Shown: in pieces, positions 26,017 to 34,349 of the stretch | Position numbering within the stretch: position 1 is the stretch's first letter | Layout of the letters: each line of letters starts with the position of its first letter | Assembly (NCBI GenBank): GCA_046704385.1 | Contig: JBJKSB010000104.1 | Span: forward strand, 1-54,962 | Direction of reading: 5' to 3' | Source of the DNA: GH45 sp046704385 | GTDB taxonomy: Bacteria; Bacteroidota; Bacteroidia; Bacteroidales; SZUA-534 | Length of the DNA: 54,962 nucleotides | Program-made: the position numbers and the translations under genes | Notes under the pieces: generated by a model | Seen by the model: the letters and a program-made list of their open reading frames with translations, nothing else | Databases searched by the model: none | What the model was told of the DNA's origin: nothing

Positions 26017-26871
26017 GTGAATATGAAAAAGATATTGATTGGAATAGCAGTAATAATAAGTGTTTATGGTTATGGTCAAAAAAAAACAGCTTATCAGATA
26101 TTTACCAAAACCGGGAAAAAAATCACCTATGAAAAAATGCTCAAACAGCTTAAAACATCTGACATTATATTGTTTGGCGAGGAACACAATAACCCAATAG
26201 ATCACTGGTTGGAATACGAAATAACCAACGACCTGGTAAAAACCAATAAACTGATGTTGGGATCTGAAATGTTTGAAACCGACAATCAACAGGCGGTTAA
26301 CAAATACCTGGCAGGTGAAATTGATAAAAGAGGACTTGATTCGATGGCCCGGTTGTGGCCTAATTTTAAAGATTATGCCCCATTACTGGATTTGGCCAAA
26401 ATAAACCATTTACAATTTATAGCCTCCAATATTCCCAGAACGTATGCCAGCTTAGTTTACAGACAAGGTTTTGAAGCCCTGGATTCATTACCCGATAATG
26501 AAAAACAATGGATTGCTCCCCTTCCCATTCAATATGATGAAAATCTTTCAGGCTATAAAAATATTATGCAGGCCGCCCATGATCACGGAGGGCCAAATCT
26601 TCCTAAAGCCCAGGCCATTAAAGATGCCACCATGGCTTACTTTATAGCAAAAAATTATAAACCCGAATTTACTTTTGTCCATTATAACGGATCGTATCAT
26701 TCCGAAAATTTTCAGGGAATATTGTGGTACCTGAAACTTATCCTCCCCGATTTAAATTACAAAACCATTGCATCTGCTCCCCAGGCCGATCCTACAACGC
26801 TGGAAGAAGATAATAAAGGAAAAGCTGATTTTATTATTGTAGTGGATGAAGATATGGCTACTACTTACTAA
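26017..26871 (+). CDS. ChaN family (haem-binding uptake, TraB-like) exported protein
   Basis: 284 residues with a signal peptide (MKKILIGIAVIISVYGYG, from either M1 or M3). The ChaN/Haem_bd_uptake domain shows IILFGEEHNNPIDHWLEYEI, SEMFETDNQQAVNKYLAGEI, the central LDLAKINHLQFIASNIPRTY, and FVHYNGSYHSENFQGILWYL near the end. In Campylobacter ChaN binds stacked haems; the fold is also shared with TraB-type putative proteases that use the conserved Glu and His residues. The natural end is probably VVDEDMATTY and the TAA at 26869. Beyond it the same frame stays open for 67 codons of heptapeptide repeats, annotated separately. Confidence 0.85.
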   Translation: MNMKKILIGIAVIISVYGYGQKKTAYQIFTKTGKKITYEKMLKQLKTSDIILFGEEHNNPIDHWLEYEITNDLVKTNKLMLGSEMFETDNQQAVNKYLAGEIDKRGLDSMARLWPNFKDYAPLLDLAKINHLQFIASNIPRTYASLVYRQGFEALDSLPDNEKQWIAPLPIQYDENLSGYKNIMQAAHDHGGPNLPKAQAIKDATMAYFIAKNYKPEFTFVHYNGSYHSENFQGILWYLKLILPDLNYKTIASAPQADPTTLEEDNKGKADFIIVVDEDMATTY

Positions 26872-27075
26872 CCTGAGTTCAAGGGACATAACCTGTATAA
26901 AAAGTGCATTCACTTGGTGAACAAGGGACATGATTTTGAAAAGATGTACAGTCATTTGGTGAACAAGGGACTTAATTTGGAGATGATGTGCATTCACTTG
27001 GAGAATAAGGGATTTCATTTGGAGAAGAAGGGAGGTCATTTGTACAAGAAGGGACATGATTTTGAAAAAAAGTGA
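26872..27075. repeat. 21-bp tandem array, nine copies, in frame after the ChaN-like stop
   Basis: Degenerate 21-bp units such as CATTTGGAGAAGAAGGGAGG and one more base are repeated about nine times. Read in the frame of the upstream gene, past its TAA, they give 67 codons ending at a TGA: PEF, then KGHNLYK, KCIHLVN, KGHDFEK, MYSHLVN, KGLNLEM, MCIHLEN, KGFHLEK, KGGHLYK, KGHDFEK, then K. Position 5 of each heptapeptide is Leu or Phe. The opposite strand is also open, with heptapeptides such as MTSLLLQ. There is no start codon near the beginning of the top-strand frame. Confidence 0.8.
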
Positions 27076-27106
27076 GGTAATTTTTAAATCATTGATGAGG
27101 ACCTGA

Positions 27107-27187
27107 AACCTTGTTACCCTGTTACCTTACAACTTGCAACCTGTACCCAAAAAATGAGCACATTAGCAAATCAACTAATGAGCAAAT
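27107..27187. repeat. short-period microrepeats upstream of gdhA
   Basis: ACCTTGTT ACCCTGTT ACCTTACA ACTTGCA ACCTGT (27107-27147) is followed by AATGAGCA, CATTAGCAAA and AATGAGCAAA-type units (27153-27187). The first run resembles the run at 22418-22440. The remaining sequence up to the gdhA start holds no gene that I can see. Confidence 0.45.
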
Positions 27188-27434
27188 AAACAGCCAACCT
27201 GCTCAATAATATCTTATTTACTTTTTAAAACAAGCAGCCCGAATAAATCGTGTTTTTTATGCCATAATATGGATACAAATTTCAGCATGATCTAAAATTT
27301 TTCATTTAAGTTACAATTTTAAAACTACCTCATTTTGTCCGTTGAACATAGTGTTATTAAACACTAAAGTTCAAATTATACTATTAATCCATTTTTGCGA
27401 AATTAAACCCAACACAAACCAAATACAATACATT

Positions 27435-28766
27435 ATGGATAGAACTAAATTTCTAAACCAACTCAAAAAACAAACTCCAAACGAGGATGAATTTCACCAG
27501 GCGGTTGCCGAAGTGCTTGAATCAATTGAAGATGTTTACAATCAGAACCCAAAATTCGAAGCAAATAAAATCATTGAGCGAATGGTTATGCCCGATCGTA
27601 TCATTATGTTCCGGGTTCCATGGATGGATGATAATGGCGAAATTCAGGTAAATCAGGGCTATCGTATTGAGTTTAACAGTGCCATCGGTCCCTACAAAGG
27701 TGGACTACGGTTCCACCCCGATGTTTCCATAGGAACTTTTAAATTTCTGGGTTTCGAACAGGTATTTAAAAATGCTTTGACAACCCTACCCATGGGTGGT
27801 GGCAAAGGAGGATCTAATTTCGATCCGAAAGGTAAATCCGATAATGAAATTATGCGTTTTTGCCAGAGTTTTATGACAGAATTATACCGTCATGTCGGGC
27901 CTGAAACGGATGTCCCCGCTGGCGATATTGGCGTGGGAGGACGTGAAATTGGTTACCTGTACGGACAATATAAACGCATCGTAAACCGGTTCGAGGGAGT
28001 GTTAACCGGTAAAGGCATTAACTGGGGTGGCAGCTGGATACGAAAAGAAGCTACCGGTTACGGACTGGTTTACATGACTCAACACTGGCTGGTAGAACAT
28101 GGCACCGACTTTAAAGGAAAACGTGTAGCCATTTCAGGAGCCGGAAATGTGGCTATTTATGCAGCCGAAAAAGTAATAGAATTGGGAGGAAAAGTTATTA
28201 CCATGTCCGATTCCAATGGCTGTATTATTGATGAAGAAGGCATAGACCTGAACCTGGTTAAAACGATTAAAGAAATTGAACGGGGCCGCATTAAGGAATA
28301 TATTGAAACAAGATATAACGCCAAATACAGCGAAAATCGTAACGATGTTTGGAAAGTGAAGTGTGATGTGGCCTTACCTTGTGCCACTCAGAATGAACTG
28401 GATGTGGAATCAGCTAAAGCATTACAGGCAAGCAACTGTTTAGTGGTAGCCGAAGGAGCCAATATGCCGGTTACTGCAGATGCCGTTCATTTTTTACTAA
28501 GCCAAAAAATCGGTATGATTCCGGGTAAGGCTGCCAATGCAGGAGGGGTTGCTGTATCAGGGCTTGAAATGACACAAAATTCAATGAAACTACAATGGTC
28601 ACCCAAAGAAGTCGACGAGCGTTTATTCGTAATTATGAGCAATATTCACGATGCCTGTGTGAAATACGGTAAACGCGACGATGGTTATGTGGACTATGTA
28701 AAAGGAGCCAATGTGGCCGGATTTTTAAAAGTTGCGAATGCAATGATCGATCAGGGATTAATTTAA
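27435..28766 (+). CDS. gdhA: glutamate dehydrogenase, probably NADP-specific
   Basis: 443 residues from the ATG at 27435 (MDRTKFLNQL); the frame is open upstream but adds a non-conserved leader. Substrate-binding and catalytic features are present: GPYKGGLRFHPDVS, LPMGGGKGGSNFDPKGKSD, ETDVPAGDIGVGGREIGYLY and the nucleotide-binding ISGAGNVAIYAAEKVIELG. Length and sequence place it with the hexameric short-form GDHs, mostly NADP-dependent and anabolic, which make glutamate from 2-oxoglutarate and ammonium. The coenzyme call is from family likeness. It is a single-gene unit with its own terminator. Confidence 0.95.
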   Translation: MDRTKFLNQLKKQTPNEDEFHQAVAEVLESIEDVYNQNPKFEANKIIERMVMPDRIIMFRVPWMDDNGEIQVNQGYRIEFNSAIGPYKGGLRFHPDVSIGTFKFLGFEQVFKNALTTLPMGGGKGGSNFDPKGKSDNEIMRFCQSFMTELYRHVGPETDVPAGDIGVGGREIGYLYGQYKRIVNRFEGVLTGKGINWGGSWIRKEATGYGLVYMTQHWLVEHGTDFKGKRVAISGAGNVAIYAAEKVIELGGKVITMSDSNGCIIDEEGIDLNLVKTIKEIERGRIKEYIETRYNAKYSENRNDVWKVKCDVALPCATQNELDVESAKALQASNCLVVAEGANMPVTADAVHFLLSQKIGMIPGKAANAGGVAVSGLEMTQNSMKLQWSPKEVDERLFVIMSNIHDACVKYGKRDDGYVDYVKGANVAGFLKVANAMIDQGLI

Positions 28767-28797
28767 TCCTTTTTAACAACTACTACTATAGGTTTTT

Positions 28798-28828
28798 AAC
28801 CACCCTGACTAACGGGGTGGTTTTTTTT
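28798..28828 (+). terminator. intrinsic terminator of gdhA
   Basis: AACCACCC and GGGTGGTT form an 8-bp stem closed by an 8-10-base loop and followed by eight T residues, 32 bp after the gdhA stop. Confidence 0.9.
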
Positions 28829-28889
28829 GTTTATACAATGTAATTTGTAAGAATTCAAAATTATCATGCAAGTTTAGAACCTGAGCTTA

Positions 28890-29063
28890 CCGTTGGTTTT
28901 AGCCAACGGGTTATCTAACAACAAAAAGGTATTTGGGCTTTAGCCCACTATCCATAGCACTGGTATAACACATTTTTCTGAATTCTATACTTTGCGCTCG
29001 AAATGGGCTAAAGCCCCGAATAAAATATAAATAATCTTTAAACCGTCAGCTAAAGCAGACAGC
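28890..29063. repeat. nested palindromes with TTTAGCC/GGCTAAA cores
   Basis: Four related dyads follow each other. CCGTTGG-TTTTAG-CCAACGG lies at 28890-28909 and TGGGCTTTAGCCCA at 28934-28947. TGGGCTAAAGCCC lies at 29005-29017, and ACCGTCAGCTAAAGC begins at about 29043. The two GGGCTTTAGCCC-type units can also pair with one another across the centre. Nothing here encodes a protein. The rest of the gap to the FadL-like gene contains only that gene's promoter and some weak AT-rich dyads. Confidence 0.6.
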
Positions 29064-29257
29064 AAATAACAATTTATTAAGCTGCTTTTAGGTAATGGGT
29101 ATAAGTAAAAGTGATCCGCTATAAAACCGGGTGAATAACATAAAACATTAATTGTTGTTTATGTTGTTTCGCATTTTAGCTGCTTCAACCTAACGGTTTA
29201 TTCAGTTTTATTCACCTTTTTAACCTCCTGTATAATATTGATTTATAACCGTGATAT

Positions 29258-29287
29258 TTTGAACATATGTAAATTATTCTATCTTTG
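29258..29287 (+). promoter_or_regulatory. promoter of the FadL-like porin gene
   Basis: TTTG at 29258-29261 and TATCTTTG at 29280-29287 are separated by 18 bp, close to the phylum consensus. Transcription would begin near 29294, about 20 bp before the start codon. Confidence 0.65.
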
Positions 29288-29314
29288 TTTTACGTTAAAC
29301 TAAAAACAGACAAC

Positions 29315-30922
29315 ATGAAGAAGTTTTCCTTAATTTTTGCTTCTGCTTTAATCGGCGGACAATTATTGGCTGGTGGTATCGTATCAAACACCAATCAAAG
29401 TGCTCAATATGTAAGAATGATGTCACGTAATGCATCATTACAAATAGATGCAGCTTATTTTAATCCTGCGGGGATTGCAGGATTAGATAATGGTTTTCAC
29501 CTGGCTTTAAATAACCAGACTATTTTTCAGACCAAAACGGTTACAACTACATTTCCAACCCTAAATAACAAGGAATTTGTAGGCGATGTAAAGGCACCTC
29601 TTTTCCCTTCATTTTTCGCTGCTTACAAAAAAGACAAAATTGGTGTTTCATTTGCTTTTGGCCCAAATGGTGGCGGTGGATCAGCGGTATACGACAAAGG
29701 CTTACCTTCATTTGAACAACCAGTTTCAATGATTCCTTCGATGCTTTCAGCCCAATCAATTCCTACAAATCAATATTCAGCAGATGTTTATTTTGACGGA
29801 AGTTCTGTTTACTGGGGATCACAATTAAACGTTACATATGAAATTAATGACCAGTTTTCAATAGCTGGTGGTTTAAGAATGGTAAATGCCAAAAATGTTT
29901 ATAAAGGACATATCAGAGATATTATGATTAATCCCAATTTATCTGCCCATCCTCTTGGAGCATATTTACCAATGTACGCTGGCACCATGGTTTCAGCCCC
30001 GGATTTTTTCAATAATATGTCTTTGGCTTTAACAGGTGCTTCTGCACAAGCACTTGGAGCAGCTCAAAATCTGCAACCCCTTGTTGATGGTGGTGTTCCA
30101 GATCTGGAAACCGCTTTAGCATTAAATTTAATTGACCAGGCAACTTATGATCAATTAACCGGTGGTTTACAAGGTAATTATGTAACCGGAATGCCTATGG
30201 CAACAGTTCAAGGTGCCTATAATTTAGCTGGTGCACAATATGCTGCTGCTGCTTCAGATGCAGCAAATAATGCAACAGCAACTAGCGATATTGAAGTTGA
30301 TGCTACCCAAACTGGTCTGGCATTTACTCCAATATTAAGCGTTCAGTATTCACCTAACGATAAATTAAATATTGCCATTAAATATGAAATGAATACAGCA
30401 CTTACCCTTACTAACGATACCAAGGTTGATGGAAGCGGTATGTTTACAAACGATTCTTCATTCAGGGCAGATATCCCTGCTATTTTAGCTGTTGGTGTGG
30501 GCTATAAATTTACAGACAAATTCAGGACTCAATTCTCATTTAATTCATATTTTGATAAACAAGCTGATTGGGGTGGCCGCCAGGATCAGGTTGATAAAAA
30601 TATGTGGGAAGCTGCCCTTGGTTTTGAATATGATTTGTCAGATAAACTTACCGGTAGTATAGGTTATTCAAGGAATACAACAGGTGTTGGTGGAAATTAT
30701 CAAACTGACATCAGCTATAGCAATTCATCAAATACTATTGGATTAGGTGTTCAGATACGTCCTATGGAAAACCTTGCTATTGATTTAGGGGGCTTATATG
30801 TAATGTACCAGGATTTTGGTGTAGATACCCCAGCTGATGCAGCTCTGGGAATGCCTGCTTATAATACAAATTTTGCAAAAACTACTTCAATGGTTGCCAT
30901 TGGAGTTAGCTATAAATTTTAA
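29315..30922 (+). CDS. FadL/OmpP1/TodX family outer-membrane transporter
   Basis: 535 residues from the ATG at 29315; an upstream TTG-started extension is not needed. A signal peptide (MKKFSLIFASALIGGQLLA) precedes the FadL-type plug start GGIVSNTNQSAQYVRMMSRN and the conserved YFNPAGIAGL. Beta-strand pairs with alternating aromatic residues run to a C-terminal strand ending GVSYKF, with terminal Phe as usual for barrels. The middle (about 240-330) is an Ala-rich insertion. Family members carry long-chain fatty acids or hydrophobic aromatics across the outer membrane. It has its own promoter and terminator. Confidence 0.9.
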   Translation: MKKFSLIFASALIGGQLLAGGIVSNTNQSAQYVRMMSRNASLQIDAAYFNPAGIAGLDNGFHLALNNQTIFQTKTVTTTFPTLNNKEFVGDVKAPLFPSFFAAYKKDKIGVSFAFGPNGGGGSAVYDKGLPSFEQPVSMIPSMLSAQSIPTNQYSADVYFDGSSVYWGSQLNVTYEINDQFSIAGGLRMVNAKNVYKGHIRDIMINPNLSAHPLGAYLPMYAGTMVSAPDFFNNMSLALTGASAQALGAAQNLQPLVDGGVPDLETALALNLIDQATYDQLTGGLQGNYVTGMPMATVQGAYNLAGAQYAAAASDAANNATATSDIEVDATQTGLAFTPILSVQYSPNDKLNIAIKYEMNTALTLTNDTKVDGSGMFTNDSSFRADIPAILAVGVGYKFTDKFRTQFSFNSYFDKQADWGGRQDQVDKNMWEAALGFEYDLSDKLTGSIGYSRNTTGVGGNYQTDISYSNSSNTIGLGVQIRPMENLAIDLGGLYVMYQDFGVDTPADAALGMPAYNTNFAKTTSMVAIGVSYKF

Positions 30923-30943
30923 TAAAATTTGCTTATATATTTT

Positions 30944-30972
30944 AAAGGCTACCCGGTTGAGTAGCCTTTTTT
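30944..30972 (+). terminator. intrinsic terminator of the FadL-like gene
   Basis: AAAGGCTAC and GTAGCCTTTTTT form a 9-bp stem with an 8-base loop and a T-run, 21 bp after the stop codon. Confidence 0.9.
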
Positions 30973-31019
30973 ATGAAAGTCAGATTTGTATTAATTGGTA
31001 ATTGAGGGTCTACCCCTTT

Positions 31020-31153
31020 CCCTAGCCTTAGGCTAGGGATTTCCTCCAGGGGAAAACACATTGCTTATACTTTGTAGATAATTTGAAAGTTCCTGTTTTC
31101 AAACGACACCCATGAACTATATTCTCTCCTGGGAGATATCCCGATTTATCGGG
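31020..31153. repeat. pair of GC-rich palindromes between the porin and dus genes
   Basis: CCCTAGCC-TTA-GGCTAGGG lies at 31020-31038 and CCCGAT-TT-ATCGGG at 31140-31153. The second is nested inside CTCTCC...GGGAGAG. Both are perfect, more GC-rich than the surroundings, and in a region without genes. They may be remains of a mobile palindromic repeat. Confidence 0.5.
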
Positions 31154-31239
31154 AGAGAGGAAAATGCAAAAGAATTTATTTAAAAAGCACTTGTTTCTTT
31201 TATCTCATTAAAACCATCCCCACAAACACTTTGTTTTAT

Positions 31240-31247
31240 TACTTTTG
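31240..31247 (+). promoter_or_regulatory. -7 element upstream of the dus gene
   Basis: TACTTTTG fits the TAnnTTTG consensus and lies 20 bp before the start codon. No TTTG occurs at the expected upstream distance, so this is a partial match. Confidence 0.45.
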
Positions 31248-31267
31248 TTGCCACAGAACAATTAAAA

Positions 31268-32221
31268 ATGGGCAGATTTTTACAGATGGCTCCTATGCAA
31301 GCCATGACCGACATTCATTTTATGAATACCTATCATCAATTCTTTGGTGGTTTTAATGAAATGATGGCACCTTACCTCATGGCCACTGGTAATTCACCCA
31401 TGAAACTTCAAAACCTGAAAAAAGCTTTCTCAAAATTAAATCCGGAAATTACCCTAATTCCACAACTATTGAGCAACGATGCCAGCGGTTTCCTATATTA
31501 CGCCAATAATTTATTCGACCTTGGGTACAAAAAAATAAACTGGAATTTAGGCTGCCCCAATCCTTACGTGATGAAAAAACAACGTGGTGCCGGACTGTTG
31601 CCTTTTCCGCAAAAAATTGATGAACTCCTAAAAGCGATTTTGCCTGACCTGAAACCTGAACTGTCGGTTAAATTGCGTTTAGGGCTTTATCATCAGGATG
31701 AAATACTGCCTATCGTTAATGTACTAAATAAGTACACAATTTCCGAGGTTGTAGTTCACCCCCGAACTGCTGTGCAAAATTACGAGGGTAAAGCTGATTT
31801 TGAATACTTTGCACGGATTTACCCTAAATTTAAAAACCTGGTAATCTATAATGGAGATATCATTCATAAGGAACAGGTTTATAATATTGAATCAAAATTT
31901 AAAGACATAAAGGGCTTTATGATTGGGCGTGGAGTATTTATAAATCCTTTTATCACTCAACAAATCAGGGGTGTTAAAATTGCCGCTGGTGATAAACTTT
32001 CATTATACAGAGACTTTTATTTCAAATTGCACAATTATTATAAAGAAAACACCGGAACTGAACCGGGGTTTCTGGGTCATATGAAAAACTTATGGGCATA
32101 TTTTTCCCAGTCGTTTCATAAAGGAGAAAGTTATTTGTTTGCCTTGAAAACCATCAATGAAGTATCCTTGTTTGAAGATACCGTTAATAAAATTTTCACT
32201 ACCGGCAAGTTGAAGATTTAA
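31268..32221 (+). CDS. tRNA-dihydrouridine synthase family protein
   Basis: 317 residues, soluble FMN-dependent TIM barrel. The N-terminus MAPMQAMTDIHFMNTY matches the Dus substrate and flavin loop. Cys96 in NLGCPNPYVMKKQRGAGLL is the general-acid cysteine. VVVHPRTAVQNYEGKADFEY and YNGDI, then GFMIGRGVFINPF, are the phosphate-binding segments. Dus enzymes reduce specific uridines of tRNA to dihydrouridine using NADPH. It is divergent enough from DusA/B/C that I do not assign a subtype. It converges on dnaJ. Confidence 0.9.
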   Translation: MGRFLQMAPMQAMTDIHFMNTYHQFFGGFNEMMAPYLMATGNSPMKLQNLKKAFSKLNPEITLIPQLLSNDASGFLYYANNLFDLGYKKINWNLGCPNPYVMKKQRGAGLLPFPQKIDELLKAILPDLKPELSVKLRLGLYHQDEILPIVNVLNKYTISEVVVHPRTAVQNYEGKADFEYFARIYPKFKNLVIYNGDIIHKEQVYNIESKFKDIKGFMIGRGVFINPFITQQIRGVKIAAGDKLSLYRDFYFKLHNYYKENTGTEPGFLGHMKNLWAYFSQSFHKGESYLFALKTINEVSLFEDTVNKIFTTGKLKI

Positions 32222-32328
32222 GAAATAAAAATGGGCTGTTTAACCGGCAAACTTAAAGCCTGAAAAATAATTGGAGCTTTGCAAACATCAATGAATCAGT
32301 CGTTTCAAATTAGTAGAAACCAGCCAAC

Positions 32329-32344
32329 TCTCTTTGCAAAGAGA
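32329..32344. repeat. 16-bp perfect palindrome between dus and dnaJ
   Basis: TCTCTTTGCAAAGAGA is fully self-complementary and lies between convergent genes. With no loop it is unlikely to be a terminator by itself. It may be part of a degraded intergenic repeat. Confidence 0.4.
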
Positions 32345-32370
32345 AGCGGGGGAGAGATAAAAATAATCGC

Positions 32371-32400
32371 AAAAAAAGGGCTATCATTTAAGACAGCCCC
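32371..32400 (-). terminator. intrinsic terminator of the grpE-dnaJ operon
   Basis: On the minus strand GGGGCTGTC, a short loop and GATAGCCC form a stem with one wobble pair, followed by seven T residues. It begins 6 bp after the dnaJ stop codon. Confidence 0.8.
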
Positions 32401-32406
32401 CAAATT

Positions 32407-33555
32407 TTATTCAAAATAATTTCGCATTCGTTCAAAAATATTCCGATCCTTTTTGTCTGGTTTAGGTGTAAAGCTTTCAGAACTTTTTAATTTTTCAAAA
32501 ATCCTGGATTCTTCTTTGCTTAAATTCTGTGGTGTCCAAAGCTGAATATTTACCAATAAATCACCTTTCCCGTAACCGTTTACCTCAGGAATTCCCTTGC
32601 CCCTCAACCTTAATATTTTACCTGACTGGGTTCCTGCTTCAATTTTAATTTTCACTTTACCATCAACGGTTGGAATCTCAGCCGTGGTTCCCAGTATTGC
32701 ATCAGGGAATGACAAAAACAGGTTATAAATTAAATCGTTTCCTTCCCTGATCAAATCAGGATGTTCTTCTTCCGTAATTACTACCAACAAGTCGCCATTA
32801 ACGCCACCCCGGCGGGCTGCATTACCTTTACCACTAACCGACAATTGCATACCTTCAGCAACTCCGGCAGGTATATTTACCGATATTACATCATCCTTAC
32901 GGATAACTCCCTCACCTGCACACTCGCTACATTTATGGGTAATAATTTTTCCTTCGCCTCCACAACCCGGACAAACAGAAGTGCTCTGCATTTGTCCCAA
33001 AAAGGTATTTGATATACGTGTAACGTGACCCGTTCCACCACAGGTTGAACAGTTTGAATAGGAATGTTTATCCTTGGCACCTGTTCCCCCACAATGGTCA
33101 CAGGCTACGTACTTACTTACCTTAAGTTTCTTGGTCACCCCATTGGCCATTTCCGATAAGTTCAATTTCACCTTAACCCTAAGGTTCGAACCTTTATTAA
33201 CTCGTTGGCGTGACCGGCCACCTCCACCGAAGCCACCAAAACCGCCAAAGCCGCCAAAAATATCTCCAAACGATGAAAAAATGTCCTCCATGGTCATTCC
33301 ACCACCACCAAAACCTCCTCCGGCAGCACCACCAACACCAGCATGTCCGAATTGATCGTATCGCTGCCGTTTTTCAGCATGACTTAAAACCTCGTATGCC
33401 TCGGCAGCCTCCTTAAATTTTTCTTCTGACTCTTTGTCACCCGGGTTTTTATCAGGATGATATTTTAATGCCTGTTTACGATAAGCTTTCTTAATTTCCT
33501 CGGCCGAGGCACCTTTTGATACTCCTAAAACTTCGTAATAATCTCGTTTAGCCAT
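32407..33555 (-). CDS. dnaJ: chaperone protein DnaJ
   Basis: 382 residues in the full type I layout: J domain with HPD at 33-35, a Gly/Phe-rich linker (about 75-115), four zinc-binding CxxCxGxG-type repeats (about 150-220: CDHCGGTG, CSTCGGTG, CPGCGGEG, CSECAGEG) and the substrate-binding C-terminal domains. It stimulates the ATPase of DnaK and delivers unfolded clients. grpE lies 29 bp upstream on the same strand, and the pair forms an operon; dnaK is not in the window. Its GC-rich Gly codons create long antisense frames, which are shadows. Confidence 0.98.
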   Translation of the reverse strand: MAKRDYYEVLGVSKGASAEEIKKAYRKQALKYHPDKNPGDKESEEKFKEAAEAYEVLSHAEKRQRYDQFGHAGVGGAAGGGFGGGGMTMEDIFSSFGDIFGGFGGFGGFGGGGRSRQRVNKGSNLRVKVKLNLSEMANGVTKKLKVSKYVACDHCGGTGAKDKHSYSNCSTCGGTGHVTRISNTFLGQMQSTSVCPGCGGEGKIITHKCSECAGEGVIRKDDVISVNIPAGVAEGMQLSVSGKGNAARRGGVNGDLLVVITEEEHPDLIREGNDLIYNLFLSFPDAILGTTAEIPTVDGKVKIKIEAGTQSGKILRLRGKGIPEVNGYGKGDLLVNIQLWTPQNLSKEESRIFEKLKSSESFTPKPDKKDRNIFERMRNYFE

Positions 33556-33584
33556 GCTGTATTTAATTATCTGTCAAAAATATA

Positions 33585-34220
33585 CTATTCACCCACCACA
33601 ACTTTGGCATACCTAATCACCTTTTCTTCAATTTTGTAGCCTTTTTGTATTACATCAACAACCTTGCCCTTTAATTCTTCAGACGGAGCCGGTATTTTTG
33701 TCAAAGCCTCATGTAAATCCGTATCGAATTCCTGGTTAATAGCTTCAATTTCAACAATTCCCTTCGATTTGATAAACTCCTTGAATTTATTAAAAATCAA
33801 ATTTACACCATCTTTAACCGCATCCACATTCTCAGCATTTTCCATTGACTGAAGTGCACGCTCAAAATCGTCCATCACTGGCAAAACATCCGCTAAAACA
33901 TCACCCCCGGCGGTTTTAATTAAATCAGTTTTTTCTTTCAGTGTTCTTTTTCTATAATTGTCGAATTCTGCCGATAAACGAAGATACTTATCATTGATAT
34001 CGCTCATTTTATAGCGAATTTCTTCAAGCTCTTTATTCTTTTTCTCCAATTCGGCATGATCGCCCGATTTCTTTTTACGGGTGGGTTTTTTCTTCTCTTC
34101 CGTATGTTCTGCTTGTGTTTCTTTTTTGTCTTTTTGTTCTGAGGTACTATCTTTTACTTCCTCATTATCCTTTACCTCATCGGCATTTAAAGCCTCATCA
34201 TTATTACTCTTGTTCACCAT
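33585..34220 (-). CDS. grpE: nucleotide exchange factor GrpE
   Basis: 211 residues. A charged, low-complexity N-terminus rich in Glu and Lys (about 1-55) leads to the long coiled-coil dimer helix (LEKKNKELEEIRYKMSDIND) and the conserved core YLRLSAEFDNYRKRT, LLPVMDDFERAL-like VLPVMDDFERALQSM, then FDTDLHEALTKIPAP and the beta-wing ending GYKIEEKVIRYAKVVVGE. It releases ADP from DnaK. It is the first gene of the grpE-dnaJ operon. Confidence 0.97.
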   Translation of the reverse strand: MVNKSNNDEALNADEVKDNEEVKDSTSEQKDKKETQAEHTEEKKKPTRKKKSGDHAELEKKNKELEEIRYKMSDINDKYLRLSAEFDNYRKRTLKEKTDLIKTAGGDVLADVLPVMDDFERALQSMENAENVDAVKDGVNLIFNKFKEFIKSKGIVEIEAINQEFDTDLHEALTKIPAPSEELKGKVVDVIQKGYKIEEKVIRYAKVVVGE

Positions 34221-34326
34221 TTTGCCAATAATTTAAATTAACCTCCGTGCCTGATCAAAATTTCTGCCAACTGACAAATGTAGACAGAATGGCAGAAGCA
34301 AACCAAATTAATAATAAAGTTGTCTG

Positions 34327-34349
34327 ATTTAAAATTCTGATTTATCAGA
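34327..34349 (-). terminator. hairpin overlapping the murA stop codon
   Basis: TCTGAT-TT-ATCAGA at 34336-34349 forms a 6-bp stem with a 2-base loop that includes the murA stop codon. On the minus strand it is followed by a weak T-rich run. It is probably a weak terminator. Confidence 0.45.

Noticed and set aside
26752..27057. A 101-codon minus-strand frame made of hydrophobic heptads (for example MTSLLLQ, VNAHHLQ)
   Set aside because: It overlaps the 3' end of the ChaN-like gene by 120 bp on the opposite strand and consists almost wholly of the 21-bp array. Any 21-bp tandem repeat without stops gives such a frame, so I list the array and not a gene.
26872..27075. A CRISPR array
   Set aside because: The units are tandem, 21 bp long, degenerate and without unique spacers; no cas genes are present.
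33074..33416. Long proline- and histidine-rich frames on the plus strand
   Set aside because: They are the antisense shadow of the Gly-rich linker and zinc repeats of dnaJ.
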